Assembly: GCF_024198235.1 (NCBI RefSeq) | Contig: NZ_JAKCFB010000004.1 | Coordinates: 310,001 to 374,000 of the forward strand | Length of the DNA stretch: 64,000 nt | Reading direction: 5' to 3' | Origin: Myxococcus dinghuensis | GTDB lineage: Bacteria; Myxococcota; Myxococcia; Myxococcales; Myxococcaceae | Shown: one piece after another, positions 43,001 through 51,178 of the stretch | How the letters are laid out: each line of letters starts with the position of its first letter | Numbering within the stretch: the first letter of the stretch is position 1 | The notes under the pieces: generated by a model | Seen by the model: only the letters and a program-made list of their open reading frames with translations | What the model was told of the DNA's origin: nothing | Database searches by the model: none | Made by a program: the position numbers and the translations under genes

Positions 43001-43632
43001 GCGAAGACGCGCCCGGACTCGAAGTCGAGGTGGACGACGTCGCCGCCGAAGACACACTCCTCGCCGAGGAACCCCAGCAGCGAGCCACCGGACCAGTCCG
43101 GGTCCGCCGCGGGGACGGGCACGAGGGAGAGCACCCCGGGGCCCTGGAGGCTGACCTGGCGCACGTCCTGGAGCAGCTTCGCGCGGTACTGGCTGCGCTC
43201 GGCCAGCAGCGCGTCGCGCAGGTCCTCCGGCAGGTACGCGGGCGGGGTCCAGGCCTCGCGCCGCTTGCCGGTCGCCACGGCCGCCTGCATGACCTCGCGC
43301 TGCGACGCCGTGACGTCCGAGGTCGCGGCCACATCCCTCGCCGGGGCCTCGTCGCTCGACGGCGCCGCCCCCCGCGCCACCGCCGCGCGCGCGGGCCCCG
43401 AGGCCTTCCCCCCCGCTCGGGCCAGCGCCAGCAGCGGATTGGGCGAGCGCGGGATGTCGTCCGAGGTGTCCCGGGGCGGCAGGTCCTGCTCGGCCTCGGG
43501 CGCCGGGCGGACACTCGCGGGGGGTGCGGAGGGAGGGGCGTCGTCGTACTCGACGTGAAGCTCGCGGACGGAGGCGCCCTCCGGGGGCGGAGCGCGCCCA
43601 TCGGAGACCTCGTTGTGCGTCCGGTGCGTCAT
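40063..43632 (-). CDS. Tandem SF1 helicase fusion (Upf1-like plus UvrD-like)
   Basis: A 1189-residue protein with two separate SF1 motor cores. The N-terminal ~260 residues are poorly conserved, with an Ala/Pro/Asp-rich start. The first core is of the Upf1/Dna2 type: Walker A WGPPGTGKTTAVADLIARAL (about 290), Walker B VVDEAG, ALAGDPKQ, RTQHRMHP, and a late VVLVDTVAG and NVAASRARDYLLVL. A Pro-rich linker (VPKQPPAPPPPPPAAPA) joins a UvrD-like core: Walker A GVAGSGKT (about 792), VFVDEAQDMDA, and FSCKGHECPIVFFAG and FYVGATRAMKRQYL. Both ATP sites look intact. It probably unwinds nucleic acid in repair or RNA metabolism. It is divergent from YgiQ. The start at 43632 is the first ATG with a conserved-looking region behind it and is somewhat uncertain. 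Confidence 0.85.
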   Translation of the reverse strand: MTHRTHNEVSDGRAPPPEGASVRELHVEYDDAPPSAPPASVRPAPEAEQDLPPRDTSDDIPRSPNPLLALARAGGKASGPARAAVARGAAPSSDEAPARDVAATSDVTASQREVMQAAVATGKRREAWTPPAYLPEDLRDALLAERSQYRAKLLQDVRQVSLQGPGVLSLVPVPAADPDWSGGSLLGFLGEECVFGGDVVHLDFESGRVFAAPEHGDDVDRRALSAERWCYRPYDFAEALCAAASAYEERQPALAVAMDRACGEPPSVVARAQDAELLPADRLWAQPWGCIWGPPGTGKTTAVADLIARALRAYPGERILAVAPTNRAADELVMRVSALLERAPIPLRPLGRSIFRGGTGASDALAKLPTVMLEDTQGGKLRASIEERERELYLQRVRGGPAHELAKLQAELRGLRGKMKDPTLKEAEKGDCPLMVLTVHRALRLVSELEGKQTFARLVVDEAGMVTRAATALLAPLAERVTLAGDPKQIGPVSRAAEGAGRNTQKWLRASGLSHLEDAVKASARPDVLLLRTQHRMHPDIARVVSHFCYGGALEDGEVVKARAQKPAPVAAFASSRAGWVVLDGLSRDARRLTHGRGETGSGYQRELSAELAVSLAREAVRSGLSVLCVTPYRAQAALLRRLGSSAGLRGDVFSASTIHRQQGTQYDVVLVDTVAGGRPFPPHTLVPMLNVAASRARDYLLVLASRDEARGATIPQRFLSLLPRLRVQPGSPPRLEPLPVPKQPPAPPPPPPAAPATLGGEIESARPARPLFTQEQVSLFERRFDDGHHLVRGVAGSGKTFVLAHWVARYLLEHEDTQVLVSFFNRALAPLVEKLLVEALAQRAGTLQVRPLRARVTVKHVGALRRVEPGSFDAVFVDEAQDMDARALAMLHGLVRPHLASDGKEVRCLQLFMDDSQNVYGQVPIDSLKEQLPEGLSFRGRTRILKETFRATRDILDVAFNVVLDPLRVHGATEPGMREYMKAGELAREGLLWLPEETLEGLYRVQSTERGGVLPQVRGFASGASEARQVAKEVARLIREEGVHPGDILVVAPVMPSQYTQALDRAGVPAQAYGGKGGRDVTDFRVSGVDHVRATTVFSCKGHECPIVFFAGLDALDTVEQWMAGARERNARENERIRRAMFYVGATRAMKRQYLTGVRGARFLRVAARYVETLSGLATPDDADKPSP

Positions 43633-43803
43633 GGCGGCGAGCCCGGGTCCCTTCGGTCCCTCGCCGGGCGCGGGGGCGCGAAGGTAGGGGACGCATGGAT
43701 CCACGTCAATGCGCGCCCGGAGTGAGCCGACCGACAGGACCCGACACACCGGGGACGCCCGCCCTGTCGCCTTCCCACCGGGAAGGTAGGTGTCCAACCC
43801 CGG

Positions 43804-43819
43804 CCCGGTGTACACCGGG
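43804..43819. promoter_or_regulatory. Perfect 16-base palindrome CCCGGTGTACACCGGG
   Basis: It lies in the 228-base region between the divergent helicase and YgiQ genes, 57 bases before the YgiQ GTG and 172 before the helicase start. All 16 bases are symmetric, making it a good candidate repressor operator. No regulator gene is adjacent. It does not match the myxobacterial LexA box known to me. Confidence 0.5.
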
Positions 43820-43822
43820 GCT

Positions 43823-43844
43823 CCGCCCTGTTTGCTTCGGGCGG
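43823..43844 (+). promoter_or_regulatory. Hairpin in the leader of the YgiQ gene
   Basis: CCGCCC (43823-43828) and GGGCGG (43839-43844) with a ten-base loop, just downstream of the 16-base palindrome and 17 bases before the GTG start. It could form a structured 5' leader. Confidence 0.3.
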
Positions 43845-43860
43845 CACGGGGTGTTTAGGA

Positions 43861-45921
43861 GTGACGCCCCCAGCAGCCCGCCCCACCGTCATGGCCCCTC
43901 AGACCCGCTACGCCCATCCCTTCCTTCCCATCACCCGCGCCGACATGCAGGCCCGGGGCTGGGAGCAGTGCGACATCATCATCGTGACGGGCGACGCGTA
44001 CGTGGACCACCCGGCCTTCGGGCCGGTCCTCATCGCGCGCTTCCTGGAGGGACGGGGGTTCAAGGTGGGGCTCATCCCCCAGCCTGACTGGCACTCGGCC
44101 GAGCCCTTCAAGGCGCTGGGGCCGCCGCGCCTGTTCTTCGGGGTCGCCGCGGGCAACCTCGACTCGATGCTCAACCGGCTGACGGCGCAGAAGAAGAACC
44201 GCTCCGAGGACCAGTACAGCCCCGGGGGCCGCACCAACTGCCGGCCGGACCGCGCCACCATCGTCTACGCCCAGCGCTGCCGCGAGGCGTACCCCGAGGT
44301 GCCCATCATCCTGGGCGGCATCGAGGCGAGCCTGCGGCGCATCGCCCACTACGACTACTGGAGCGACAAGATCCGCCGCTCCATCCTCTTCGACTCCAAG
44401 GCCGACCTGCTCGTCTTCGGCATGGGCGAGCGCCCCATCATGGAGGTCTCCGACCGCATGCGCCGGGGCGAGCGCATCGAGGACATCCGCGACGTGCGCG
44501 GCACCGCGTACCTCATCAACGACGAGCAGATGCGCGCGCACGAGGCCGACCCGGCCCGCCGCGCCGTGGACCGCAAGACGGTGGTGCTCCCCTCCTACGA
44601 GGCCGTCGTCGCCGACAAGCAGGCCTTCGCGGTGATGAGCCGCGACTTCCAGATGGAGACCAACCCGGGCAACGCGCGCGCGCTCGCGCAGCGCCACGGC
44701 AACCGCGCCATCTTCATGAATCCCCCCGCCCTCCCGCTCGAGGACGGCGTGGGAGACCCGGCCAACGAGGGCCGGTCCGTGGCGATGGACGAGCTGTACG
44801 ACCTGCCCTTCAACCGCGTCCCCCACCCCCTCTACAAGGACGAGGGCATCCCCGCGTACGAGACGGTGAAGCACTCCATCGTCCTCATGCGCGGCTGCTT
44901 CGGCGGTTGCACCTTCTGCTCCATCACCGAGCACGAGGGCCGCGTCATCCAGAGCCGCTCCGCGGAGAGTGTCCTGCGCGAGGTGCGCGCGCTGCGCCGC
45001 ATGGGCGACTTCCGGGGCACCATCACCGACCTGGGTGGCCCCACCGCCAACATGTACAAGCTCAAGTGCAAGAGCGAGGACATCGAGAAGCGGTGCCGCA
45101 AGCTGTCCTGCGTCCACCCCGGCGTCTGCGAGAACCTCCAGACGGACCACGGGCCGCTCATCGGCCTGATGAAGGAGGTGCGCAAGGAAGAGGGCGTCAA
45201 GCACGTCTTCATCGCCAGCGGCGTGCGGTACGACCTGGCGGAGCGCTCGCCGGAGTACGTGAAGGAGCTGGCCGCGCACCACGTCGGCGGACAGTTGTCG
45301 GTGGCGCCGGAGCACGTGTCTCCGCGCGTGCTGGAGAAGATGAAGAAGCCCGGCATCGAGAGCTTCGAGCGCTTCCAGCAGATGTTCGCGTGCGCCAGCG
45401 AGGAGGCGGGCAAGGAGCAGTACGACATCCCCTACTTCATCAGCGGCCACCCCGGCTCCACGCTGGAGGACATGGTGGACCTGGCCCTCTGGCTGAAACA
45501 GAACGGCAAGCGCCCCCGTCAGGTGCAGGACTTCATCCCCACGCCCATGGCCATGGCCACCGCCATGTACTACTCGGGCATGGACCCGCTGAAGATGGAG
45601 CCCGTCTACACGGCGCAGGGCCTGCGCGAGAAGCGGCTCCAGAAGGCGCTGCTGCTCTACTGGAACCCCGAGCACTGGCCCCTGGCGCGCGAGGCGCTGA
45701 AGCTCGCGGGTCGCGCGGACCTCATCGGCCGTGGCCCGCATGCGCTGGTGCCCGCGGAGACCCCCGCGGAGGCCGCGCGTCGCCAGCGCACCGACCGCGA
45801 GGACGATGACGCCCCGCGCGAGACGCGCCCCGCCACCTCCAAGCCCCCACAGGGTGGGTTCCGGGGCCCGGGTCGTCCTGGCGCGCGGCGGCCGAACCCC
45901 TCCGGCACCCGCTCCCGCTGA
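43861..45921 (+). CDS. YgiQ family radical SAM protein
   Basis: A 686-residue member of the YgiQ family. N-terminal family segments are [31 protein letters not shown] and [17 protein letters not shown]. The radical SAM cluster motif is CFGGCTFC (C-x3-C-x2-C) in [19 protein letters not shown], followed by SVLREVRAL and a C-terminal [11 protein letters not shown] and [18 protein letters not shown]. The last ~50 residues are a low-complexity Arg/Pro/Asp tail. The reaction of YgiQ proteins is not known. GTG 43861 follows AGGA with no spacing; ATG 43891 ten codons later is an alternative start. It is divergent from the tandem helicase. Confidence 0.93.
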   Translation: MTPPAARPTVMAPQTRYAHPFLPITRADMQARGWEQCDIIIVTGDAYVDHPAFGPVLIARFLEGRGFKVGLIPQPDWHSAEPFKALGPPRLFFGVAAGNLDSMLNRLTAQKKNRSEDQYSPGGRTNCRPDRATIVYAQRCREAYPEVPIILGGIEASLRRIAHYDYWSDKIRRSILFDSKADLLVFGMGERPIMEVSDRMRRGERIEDIRDVRGTAYLINDEQMRAHEADPARRAVDRKTVVLPSYEAVVADKQAFAVMSRDFQMETNPGNARALAQRHGNRAIFMNPPALPLEDGVGDPANEGRSVAMDELYDLPFNRVPHPLYKDEGIPAYETVKHSIVLMRGCFGGCTFCSITEHEGRVIQSRSAESVLREVRALRRMGDFRGTITDLGGPTANMYKLKCKSEDIEKRCRKLSCVHPGVCENLQTDHGPLIGLMKEVRKEEGVKHVFIASGVRYDLAERSPEYVKELAAHHVGGQLSVAPEHVSPRVLEKMKKPGIESFERFQQMFACASEEAGKEQYDIPYFISGHPGSTLEDMVDLALWLKQNGKRPRQVQDFIPTPMAMATAMYYSGMDPLKMEPVYTAQGLREKRLQKALLLYWNPEHWPLAREALKLAGRADLIGRGPHALVPAETPAEAARRQRTDREDDDAPRETRPATSKPPQGGFRGPGRPGARRPNPSGTRSR

Positions 45922-45971
45922 AGCCCAGCCTGGGCGTGAATAAATCGCGGGGACTTTCGTCGGGGGGCACC

Positions 45972-46643
45972 ATGCTCCCCATCATCGCCCTGTGGCTGTT
46001 GACGAGCGCGCCCACCACCGCCCGCCCGCCCGTGCCGTCGCGAACGCCTCCATCCCAAGTCGTGGAGGTCGAGGCTCCCAAGCCAGTCGTGCTCCCCAGG
46101 CCCGAGTGCGTCGACTCCAACGGGCGAACCGTGTGCGGCTTCCAATGCAAGACGTTCGGCCCGCACACGGCCTGCGCGCAGACCCCCTACGGCGTCTGTC
46201 AGGTCCTCGTGGGCCGCGTCTATTGCTGGGACCCGCCGCGCGTGGCCATCTTCCACCCACCTGGGGCCGTGTTCATCCGCCCCGAGTGCAAGGAGGTCCG
46301 GGGCAAGGTGACCTGCGGCTTCAACTGCCGCATCTACAATGGCGAGGTGCGCTGCAACAACACGCAGTACGGCGTGTGTGTGAGCCACTTCAACGAGCTC
46401 GTCTGCTGGGACCCACCGGAGAGTGTCATCCACGAGCTGGGAGGGAACACCCCCCGTCCGGAGTGCCTCGATGCCTCCCAGGCCATCGGCTGTGGCTATC
46501 ACTGCAAGGCCCTGCGGACACAGGTGAGCTGCGCCAGCACCCCCAACGGCCGCTGCGAGCAGAACAACGACCGGCTCACCTGCTTCGACCCGCCCGTCCT
46601 GCTGCACTGCGACCACAGCGGGCCGCCCCTCCCCCCTCCCTGA
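45972..46643 (+). CDS. Secreted protein of three six-cysteine repeats
   Basis: A 223-residue protein with a signal peptide (MLPIIALWLLTSAPTTA), a short Pro/Val linker, and three consecutive ~50-residue repeats with the pattern PEC-x8/9-CG-x2-C-x8/9-C-x5/6-C-x8/9-C(W/F)DPP. Each repeat has six cysteines at the same positions (18 in all, plus one near the C-terminus), strongly suggesting three small disulfide-bonded domains. I do not recognise the family. The start at 45972 has GGGGG upstream; a GTG at 45936 would add 12 residues before the signal peptide and is unlikely. It follows YgiQ with 50 bases between and might be co-transcribed. Confidence 0.75.
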   Translation: MLPIIALWLLTSAPTTARPPVPSRTPPSQVVEVEAPKPVVLPRPECVDSNGRTVCGFQCKTFGPHTACAQTPYGVCQVLVGRVYCWDPPRVAIFHPPGAVFIRPECKEVRGKVTCGFNCRIYNGEVRCNNTQYGVCVSHFNELVCWDPPESVIHELGGNTPRPECLDASQAIGCGYHCKALRTQVSCASTPNGRCEQNNDRLTCFDPPVLLHCDHSGPPLPPP

Positions 46644-47067
46644 CCGCCGGAGAGCACCGCTCCCGAGCGTCCACGCGAAGGGCGCGCTACCCGCCGGGGG
46701 TGGCACGCTCGGCCTTCGTCGACCGATGTGCCGGGTTGGAACGTGCCACCGCCCCGTGAGTCGAGCCCGCTGGCGACGACCCCACGAGACCGGCGAGCGC
46801 AAGGTCCCCGGATGAAGCGGCCCTCCCGTCGGGTGTGGCCAGACACGCACGACGAGGAACCCGAGCACGCGGGGGACCCCGCTCGCCCGTCCGCTCGCTT
46901 CCCGGCGCGCGGCGCTCGCATCGTGAGAACTCCAACGGGTCTCCCGTGCGTGGCGACAGCGCGCGACGGAGACAATCTCGTGGGCCCGGGTGTGGCACCA
47001 TGTCGACACACCGGACCTGGGAGCCGTGCTCGAAGCACTTCGTCCCGCTCGCGCCCGGTGGTCCGTC
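46644..47067. other. 424-base intergenic region
   Basis: No gene can be supported. The open frames here have no ribosome binding sites, no recognisable products and poor codon use. It contains a nine-base inverted repeat (46699-46707 with 46742-46750). A stretch around 46741-46790 superficially resembles a tRNA T-arm but does not fold as a tRNA. Promoters for the DUF3142 gene should lie near the right end. Confidence 0.4.
46699..46750. terminator. Long hairpin downstream of the six-cysteine repeat gene
   Basis: GGTGGCACG (46699-46707) and CGTGCCACC (46742-46750) are a perfect nine-base inverted repeat around a 34-base loop, with further G and C pairing outside, 55 bases after the stop codon. 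It may be a terminator or a structured RNA end. Confidence 0.4.
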
Positions 47068-48195
47068 ATGCGCAGGCCCTCTCCGCTCCATCCGCCGTCC
47101 ATCACAAGCGTCGTAGGCGCCGTGGTGTGCCTCTGGGTCGGCCTCGCTTGCACACGCGCGCCGCCGCCAGCGCTGAGCCACGAGGCCTACGTGTGGCAGC
47201 GCGACTGGAGCCCGGAGCTGACGCGGACGTTGCCCCAAGCCCCCGTGGAGCTGACCGCGCTGCGCGTGCTCGCGAGGGAGCGCTCCGGCGCGGCGCGCAC
47301 GCCCGTGGACGTCGCGGTGGACGTCGGGGCGCTGGCGCGCTCGGGCCGCGAGGTGGTCGCCGTCATGCGCGTGGAGGGCACCGCGCCCCTGGACGGCGTC
47401 TCCCTCCAGGAGGTCACCACCCTCGCCCGGCGCTGGCGCGACAGCGGCGTGCGCGTCCGCGGCGTGGAGCTGGACCACGACTGCGCGACGCCCTCCCTGC
47501 CGGCCTATGCGGACTGGCTCGCGCGCGAGAAGGCCTCGCTCGGGGACCTGACGCTCTCCATCACCGCCCTGCCCACCTGGGCCTCCTCCCCCGCTTTGGA
47601 GCGACTGACCGCCCTCCCCGACGACCTCGTCGTCCAGGTCCACGCGGTGCGCGCCCCCACGCTCTTCACGCCCGAGGAGGCGCGCGGCTTCGTCGAGGCC
47701 TGGGCGAAGGCCTCGCGGCGCCCCTTCCGGGTGGCCCTGCCGACCTACCGGGTGACGCTGCGCGAGGGGACGCGGCTGACGGCCGAGCCCCGCGAGGTGG
47801 CCCGGTTCCTTGCCCTGCTGCGCGAGCACCCCGTCCCCGGCATCACGGGCATCGTCTGGTTCCGCCTGGGCCACCCCGGTGACCCGGATTCGTGGAGCGT
47901 CCAGACGCTGGCCACGGTGCTGCGCGGTGAGTCCCTGGCGCCGCGACTCACCTCCCGGCTGGTGGACGCGGGGGGCGGTGCGTTGGACGTCGTCATCGAG
48001 AACACGGGCGGCGTGGACGCTCCGGCGCCCGCGCGCCTCACCCTGAATGGAAACCTCGAGGTCCTCGACGGCGTGGGCGGCTACGCCCCGCGGGGGAGCT
48101 CACTCGTGGCGCCCAGGCCTCCCCACCTGCGCGCCGGCGAGCGACGTGTCATCGGCTTCGTGCGGGGAACCGAGGTGTCTCTTGTGGCTCCGTAG
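47068..48195 (+). CDS. DUF3142 lipoprotein
   Basis: A 375-residue exported protein of the DUF3142 family (PF11340). The N-terminus MRRPSPLHPPSITSVVGAVVCLWVGLACTRA ends in a lipobox-like GLAC. The body has the beta/alpha-barrel-like segments of the family: SHEAYVWQRDWSPEL, VRGVELDHDCATPSLPAYADWL, ALPTWASS, VQVHAVRAP and TGIVWFRLG. Its function is unknown. Its end overlaps the TTG start of the next gene by 14 bases, so the two are coupled. ATG 47068 gives a proper signal; the frame is open further upstream but without one. Confidence 0.82.
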   Translation: MRRPSPLHPPSITSVVGAVVCLWVGLACTRAPPPALSHEAYVWQRDWSPELTRTLPQAPVELTALRVLARERSGAARTPVDVAVDVGALARSGREVVAVMRVEGTAPLDGVSLQEVTTLARRWRDSGVRVRGVELDHDCATPSLPAYADWLAREKASLGDLTLSITALPTWASSPALERLTALPDDLVVQVHAVRAPTLFTPEEARGFVEAWAKASRRPFRVALPTYRVTLREGTRLTAEPREVARFLALLREHPVPGITGIVWFRLGHPGDPDSWSVQTLATVLRGESLAPRLTSRLVDAGGGALDVVIENTGGVDAPAPARLTLNGNLEVLDGVGGYAPRGSSLVAPRPPHLRAGERRVIGFVRGTEVSLVAP

Positions 48196-50296
48196 CCTGT
48201 CCGCGTCCCTGGTCATCCTCCTGCTGTCGTTGGCTCCCACGCGCTCCGCGGACGCGTGCGGCCCCGACTTCCCGGCGAGCCGCGTGAGCGAACGCGTGGG
48301 AACCCTGGCCGAGATGCCGGACGGGTCCTTCTTCCTGGAGGCCACGCGACTGGTCCCCAAGCCCGCCGACACCTTCGTCGTCGCGGAAGGCCTGGAGCCG
48401 GAGGGCGCGCGCACGGGCGGGGGCGAGCGCGAGACGGCGCTGTACGCCGCGGGCGCGAAGGCGTTCGAGCGCGGGGACGCGATGCAGGCGCGAGCGCGCT
48501 TCCTCGAGCTGCTCTCGCTCCCCGCCGAGCAGCGGCGGCGCTTCTCCACCTTCGCGGCGTACATGCTGGGGCGCAACGCCGGCGCGGGCCTCGAGCAGGA
48601 CGCACCCGACGGCTTCTCCCGGACGCGCGAGCTGGCGCGTCAAGGCTTCGATGACCCGCTGGGCCTCGCCGTGGCGAGCCTCGGGGAGGAGGCCCGCCTG
48701 CTGCTCGCGAAGGGCGACGACCTGGGCGCCATCCGGCTGTACGCGGAGCAGGCGGCGCATGGCAGCACCTCCGGCCAGGTGTCGCTGCTCATCGTCGCGC
48801 GGGCGCTGGCCCGGGACGAGGCCCGTCTCCGGGCGGTGCTCGTGGACCCCTTGGGTCAGCGCCTGATGACCACCTTCCTGTGGACGCGCGGGCAGGAATG
48901 GTACTGGCACGAATCCCCCGCGGAAGGGGGCGCGGCGCGCGCGCTGGAGCTGCTCGCGACGTGGGACACGCTCGCGGGCGCGGACAGGCTCGCGGCGGCG
49001 GCGTGGCGCGCGGGACGCTTCGACCTGGCGGAGCGCTTCGCCCAACAGGAGCAGACCCCGCTCTCGGCCTGGGTGAAGGCGAAGCTGGCGCTGCGCAAGG
49101 GAGACCGCGCCTCGGCGGAGGTGCTGTTGGCCCAGGCCGCGAAGGGGCTCCCGGAGGCGGAGGACTGGCGCATCGACGCGTCGCGCGAGCCCCTGCGGCC
49201 CCTCGGGCGGGTGGAGGCGGAGCGCGGCCTGCTCGCGCTGGTCCGAGCGGACTACGCGGGCGCGGCGGAGCACATGCTGGCGAGCTGCAGCTGGCCGGAC
49301 CTGGCCTACGTGGCCGAGCGCGTGCTGACCGCGAGCGAGCTGACGACGTTCATCGCGGCCCATCCTCCCGCGGAGAAGGACCGGTGCGAGCCCGAGCTTC
49401 GCTGGATGCGGTACGGCAACGAGGTGGTGCGCGACGACGGCACCCCGGACGAGGAAGCCCAGGTGGCCTGGGAGGAGGAGCGGAACATCAAGGTCGTGGG
49501 CATGAATCCCCGCCTCCGCCTGCTGCTGGCGCGTCGGCTGTTGCGCGACGGTCAGGAAGCCCAATCCCTGGAGTACTTCCGGGGGACGGCGTGGGAGGAG
49601 GAGGCGCGGCTCTACGTCGGCTCGCTGGAGCAGTCCCGACGCGCCGAGGACCCGGTGGACAAGGCCCGGGCGCTCTACACCGCGTCACGCGTCGCCCGCC
49701 GGCACGGCATGGAGCTGCTGGGGACGGAGGTCGCGCCGGACTGGGCCTGGCTGTCCGGCTTCTATGACTTCAGCGACTACGAGGCCTGGGGCAGCGACGA
49801 GGAGCGGCTGCGCGAGGAGCTGTCCCCCGGGGCGTTCGCCGCGCGGGAGGCGGTGGGGAGCCCGCCGCTGCTCGCGGTCGCGGAGCAGCGGCGCGTCGCC
49901 GGACATGCGCCGCCCCATGCCATGCGCTACCACTACCGCGCCACGGCGGCGGACCTGGCGCAGCGGGGCGCGGCCCTGCTGCCTCCCCGCAGCCATGCCT
50001 ACGCGATGATGCTCTGCCACGCGGCGCGCTACATCTGGAACACCGACCCGGACCACGGGCAGCGCCTGTACCAGCTCTACGTCCGGACGGGCGCGGCCAT
50101 CGCCGACGAGCCCTGGAGCTTCGGACATGAGTGCCCCGAGCCGAACTTCGACCGCGTCCAGGAGCAGCTCCGGGCCCAGCGCTCCTGGCGGGGCCTGCCC
50201 ATGCACGTGCGCATCGCGTGGGTGGGCAGCGGCCTCCTGCTGCCGGGGCTCGCGGCCATCCTGCTGTACCGCAAGCGCAAGTCCGCGCGGGGCTGA
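48182..50296 (+). CDS. Unknown large exported protein with C-terminal membrane anchor
   Basis: A 704-residue protein I do not recognise. A TTG start at 48182 begins WLRSLSASLVILLLSLAPTRSADACG, a signal peptide; the frame is open for 45 codons upstream, but that part overlaps the DUF3142 gene and is not signal-like. The long middle is helical and Ala/Leu/Arg/Glu-rich with repeat-like pairs (FEARFLELLSLPAEQRRRF, YAEQAAHGSTSGQ, AYVAERVLTASELT), suggestive of TPR or Sel1-like helical repeats. The C-terminus WVGSGLLLPGLAAILLYRKRKS is a transmembrane helix with positive residues after it, so the helical part faces the periplasm. Partner of the DUF3142 protein by operon. Confidence 0.72.
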   Translation: MWLRSLSASLVILLLSLAPTRSADACGPDFPASRVSERVGTLAEMPDGSFFLEATRLVPKPADTFVVAEGLEPEGARTGGGERETALYAAGAKAFERGDAMQARARFLELLSLPAEQRRRFSTFAAYMLGRNAGAGLEQDAPDGFSRTRELARQGFDDPLGLAVASLGEEARLLLAKGDDLGAIRLYAEQAAHGSTSGQVSLLIVARALARDEARLRAVLVDPLGQRLMTTFLWTRGQEWYWHESPAEGGAARALELLATWDTLAGADRLAAAAWRAGRFDLAERFAQQEQTPLSAWVKAKLALRKGDRASAEVLLAQAAKGLPEAEDWRIDASREPLRPLGRVEAERGLLALVRADYAGAAEHMLASCSWPDLAYVAERVLTASELTTFIAAHPPAEKDRCEPELRWMRYGNEVVRDDGTPDEEAQVAWEEERNIKVVGMNPRLRLLLARRLLRDGQEAQSLEYFRGTAWEEEARLYVGSLEQSRRAEDPVDKARALYTASRVARRHGMELLGTEVAPDWAWLSGFYDFSDYEAWGSDEERLREELSPGAFAAREAVGSPPLLAVAEQRRVAGHAPPHAMRYHYRATAADLAQRGAALLPPRSHAYAMMLCHAARYIWNTDPDHGQRLYQLYVRTGAAIADEPWSFGHECPEPNFDRVQEQLRAQRSWRGLPMHVRIAWVGSGLLLPGLAAILLYRKRKSARG

Positions 50297-50304
50297 CCCC
50301 GCCC

Positions 50305-50973
50305 TCACCGACGGCGGAGGATGGCGCGCGCCGGGGCGCCGTCCCCCTTCTCCAGTCGCAACGGCAGGCAGACGAGGTCGTACGTCCCCGGCTCGATGGC
50401 GGACAGGTCCAGCCCCTCGATGATGACGATTCCCGCGCGCAGCAGCGTCTGGTGCGTGGGAGCGCCCGCCTCCGGACTGCCGATGGAGAGATAGTCGATG
50501 CCCACCGTCCGCACGCGCCGCTCCGCGAGGTAGCGCGCGCCCTCGACCGACAGGCAGACGAAGTCGGGCCGGAACGGCGCGCTCGCCCAATGGCGCGACG
50601 AGTTCGCCGTCTTGAAGAGGAGGCGCTCTCCGGCCTGGACGTCCGCGCGCCGCAGCGCCTCCACCGAGATGGCGCGCGCGTCCTGGATGGCGAGGACGCG
50701 CGCCACGCCGACGGTGGCCTCGAGCGGCAGCGCGTCCACCCCCACGCCCTCCGGGATGAAGTGGATGGGGGCGTCCACGTGGGTCCCCGAGTGCGCGCCC
50801 AGCGAGAGGTGCGAGACGTTGGCCGCGTCACCGCGCGCCATGTCCTGGGCCCGCGTCACCCGTATCTCCGGATTGTCCGGCCAATGCAGCATGCCGTCGC
50901 GCAGCGGCACGGAGACGTCCACCCACCCGTGCCCTCCTTCGCGCATCTCAGCCCCCGTCGCAGCGGTCTCCAT
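50305..50973 (-). CDS. Cyclase family protein (kynurenine formamidase-like)
   Basis: A 222-residue metal-dependent hydrolase of the cyclase family (PF04199), similar to KynB arylformamidase. The metal site motif HSGTHVDAPIHF is intact, and a second conserved part HLSLGAHSG precedes it. The C-terminal part has VRTVGIDYLSIGSPEAG and the GIVIIEGLDLS motif. It is cytoplasmic. KynB function would fit tryptophan breakdown, but no other kyn gene is nearby, and other members act on different cyclic amides or isatin. It converges with the unknown gene at 48182, eight bases away. Confidence 0.85.
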   Translation of the reverse strand: METAATGAEMREGGHGWVDVSVPLRDGMLHWPDNPEIRVTRAQDMARGDAANVSHLSLGAHSGTHVDAPIHFIPEGVGVDALPLEATVGVARVLAIQDARAISVEALRRADVQAGERLLFKTANSSRHWASAPFRPDFVCLSVEGARYLAERRVRTVGIDYLSIGSPEAGAPTHQTLLRAGIVIIEGLDLSAIEPGTYDLVCLPLRLEKGDGAPARAILRRR

Positions 50974-51178
50974 GTCGCTTCATCGTGCGCATGGCTCGCG
51001 ACGAGGCCCGCCTTCTCGTCCGGGCGACGGAGGACAAGGCGTGCGCTCGCTTCCAGTCCCGCTGAACCCGGAAGTGGCGCGCTGGCCAGGACACCCAGGT
51101 GGCTTTCCTCTACCTGGTCGCTCGGTTAGGGTGCGCCGCCTTTCATTCCCCCACGGTTCACGCGGAGCTTTGAAGACC

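Noticed and set aside
46735-46795. A possible tRNA or tmRNA piece (GGTTGGAAC...GTCGAGCCC)
   Set aside because: Acceptor, D and anticodon stems cannot be formed on either strand; it is better explained as the arm of a long inverted repeat.
48047-48181. The N-terminal 45 codons upstream of TTG 48182
   Set aside because: They lie in a second frame of the DUF3142 gene, have Ser/Arg/Ala/Pro composition of a shadow frame and would place the signal peptide internally.
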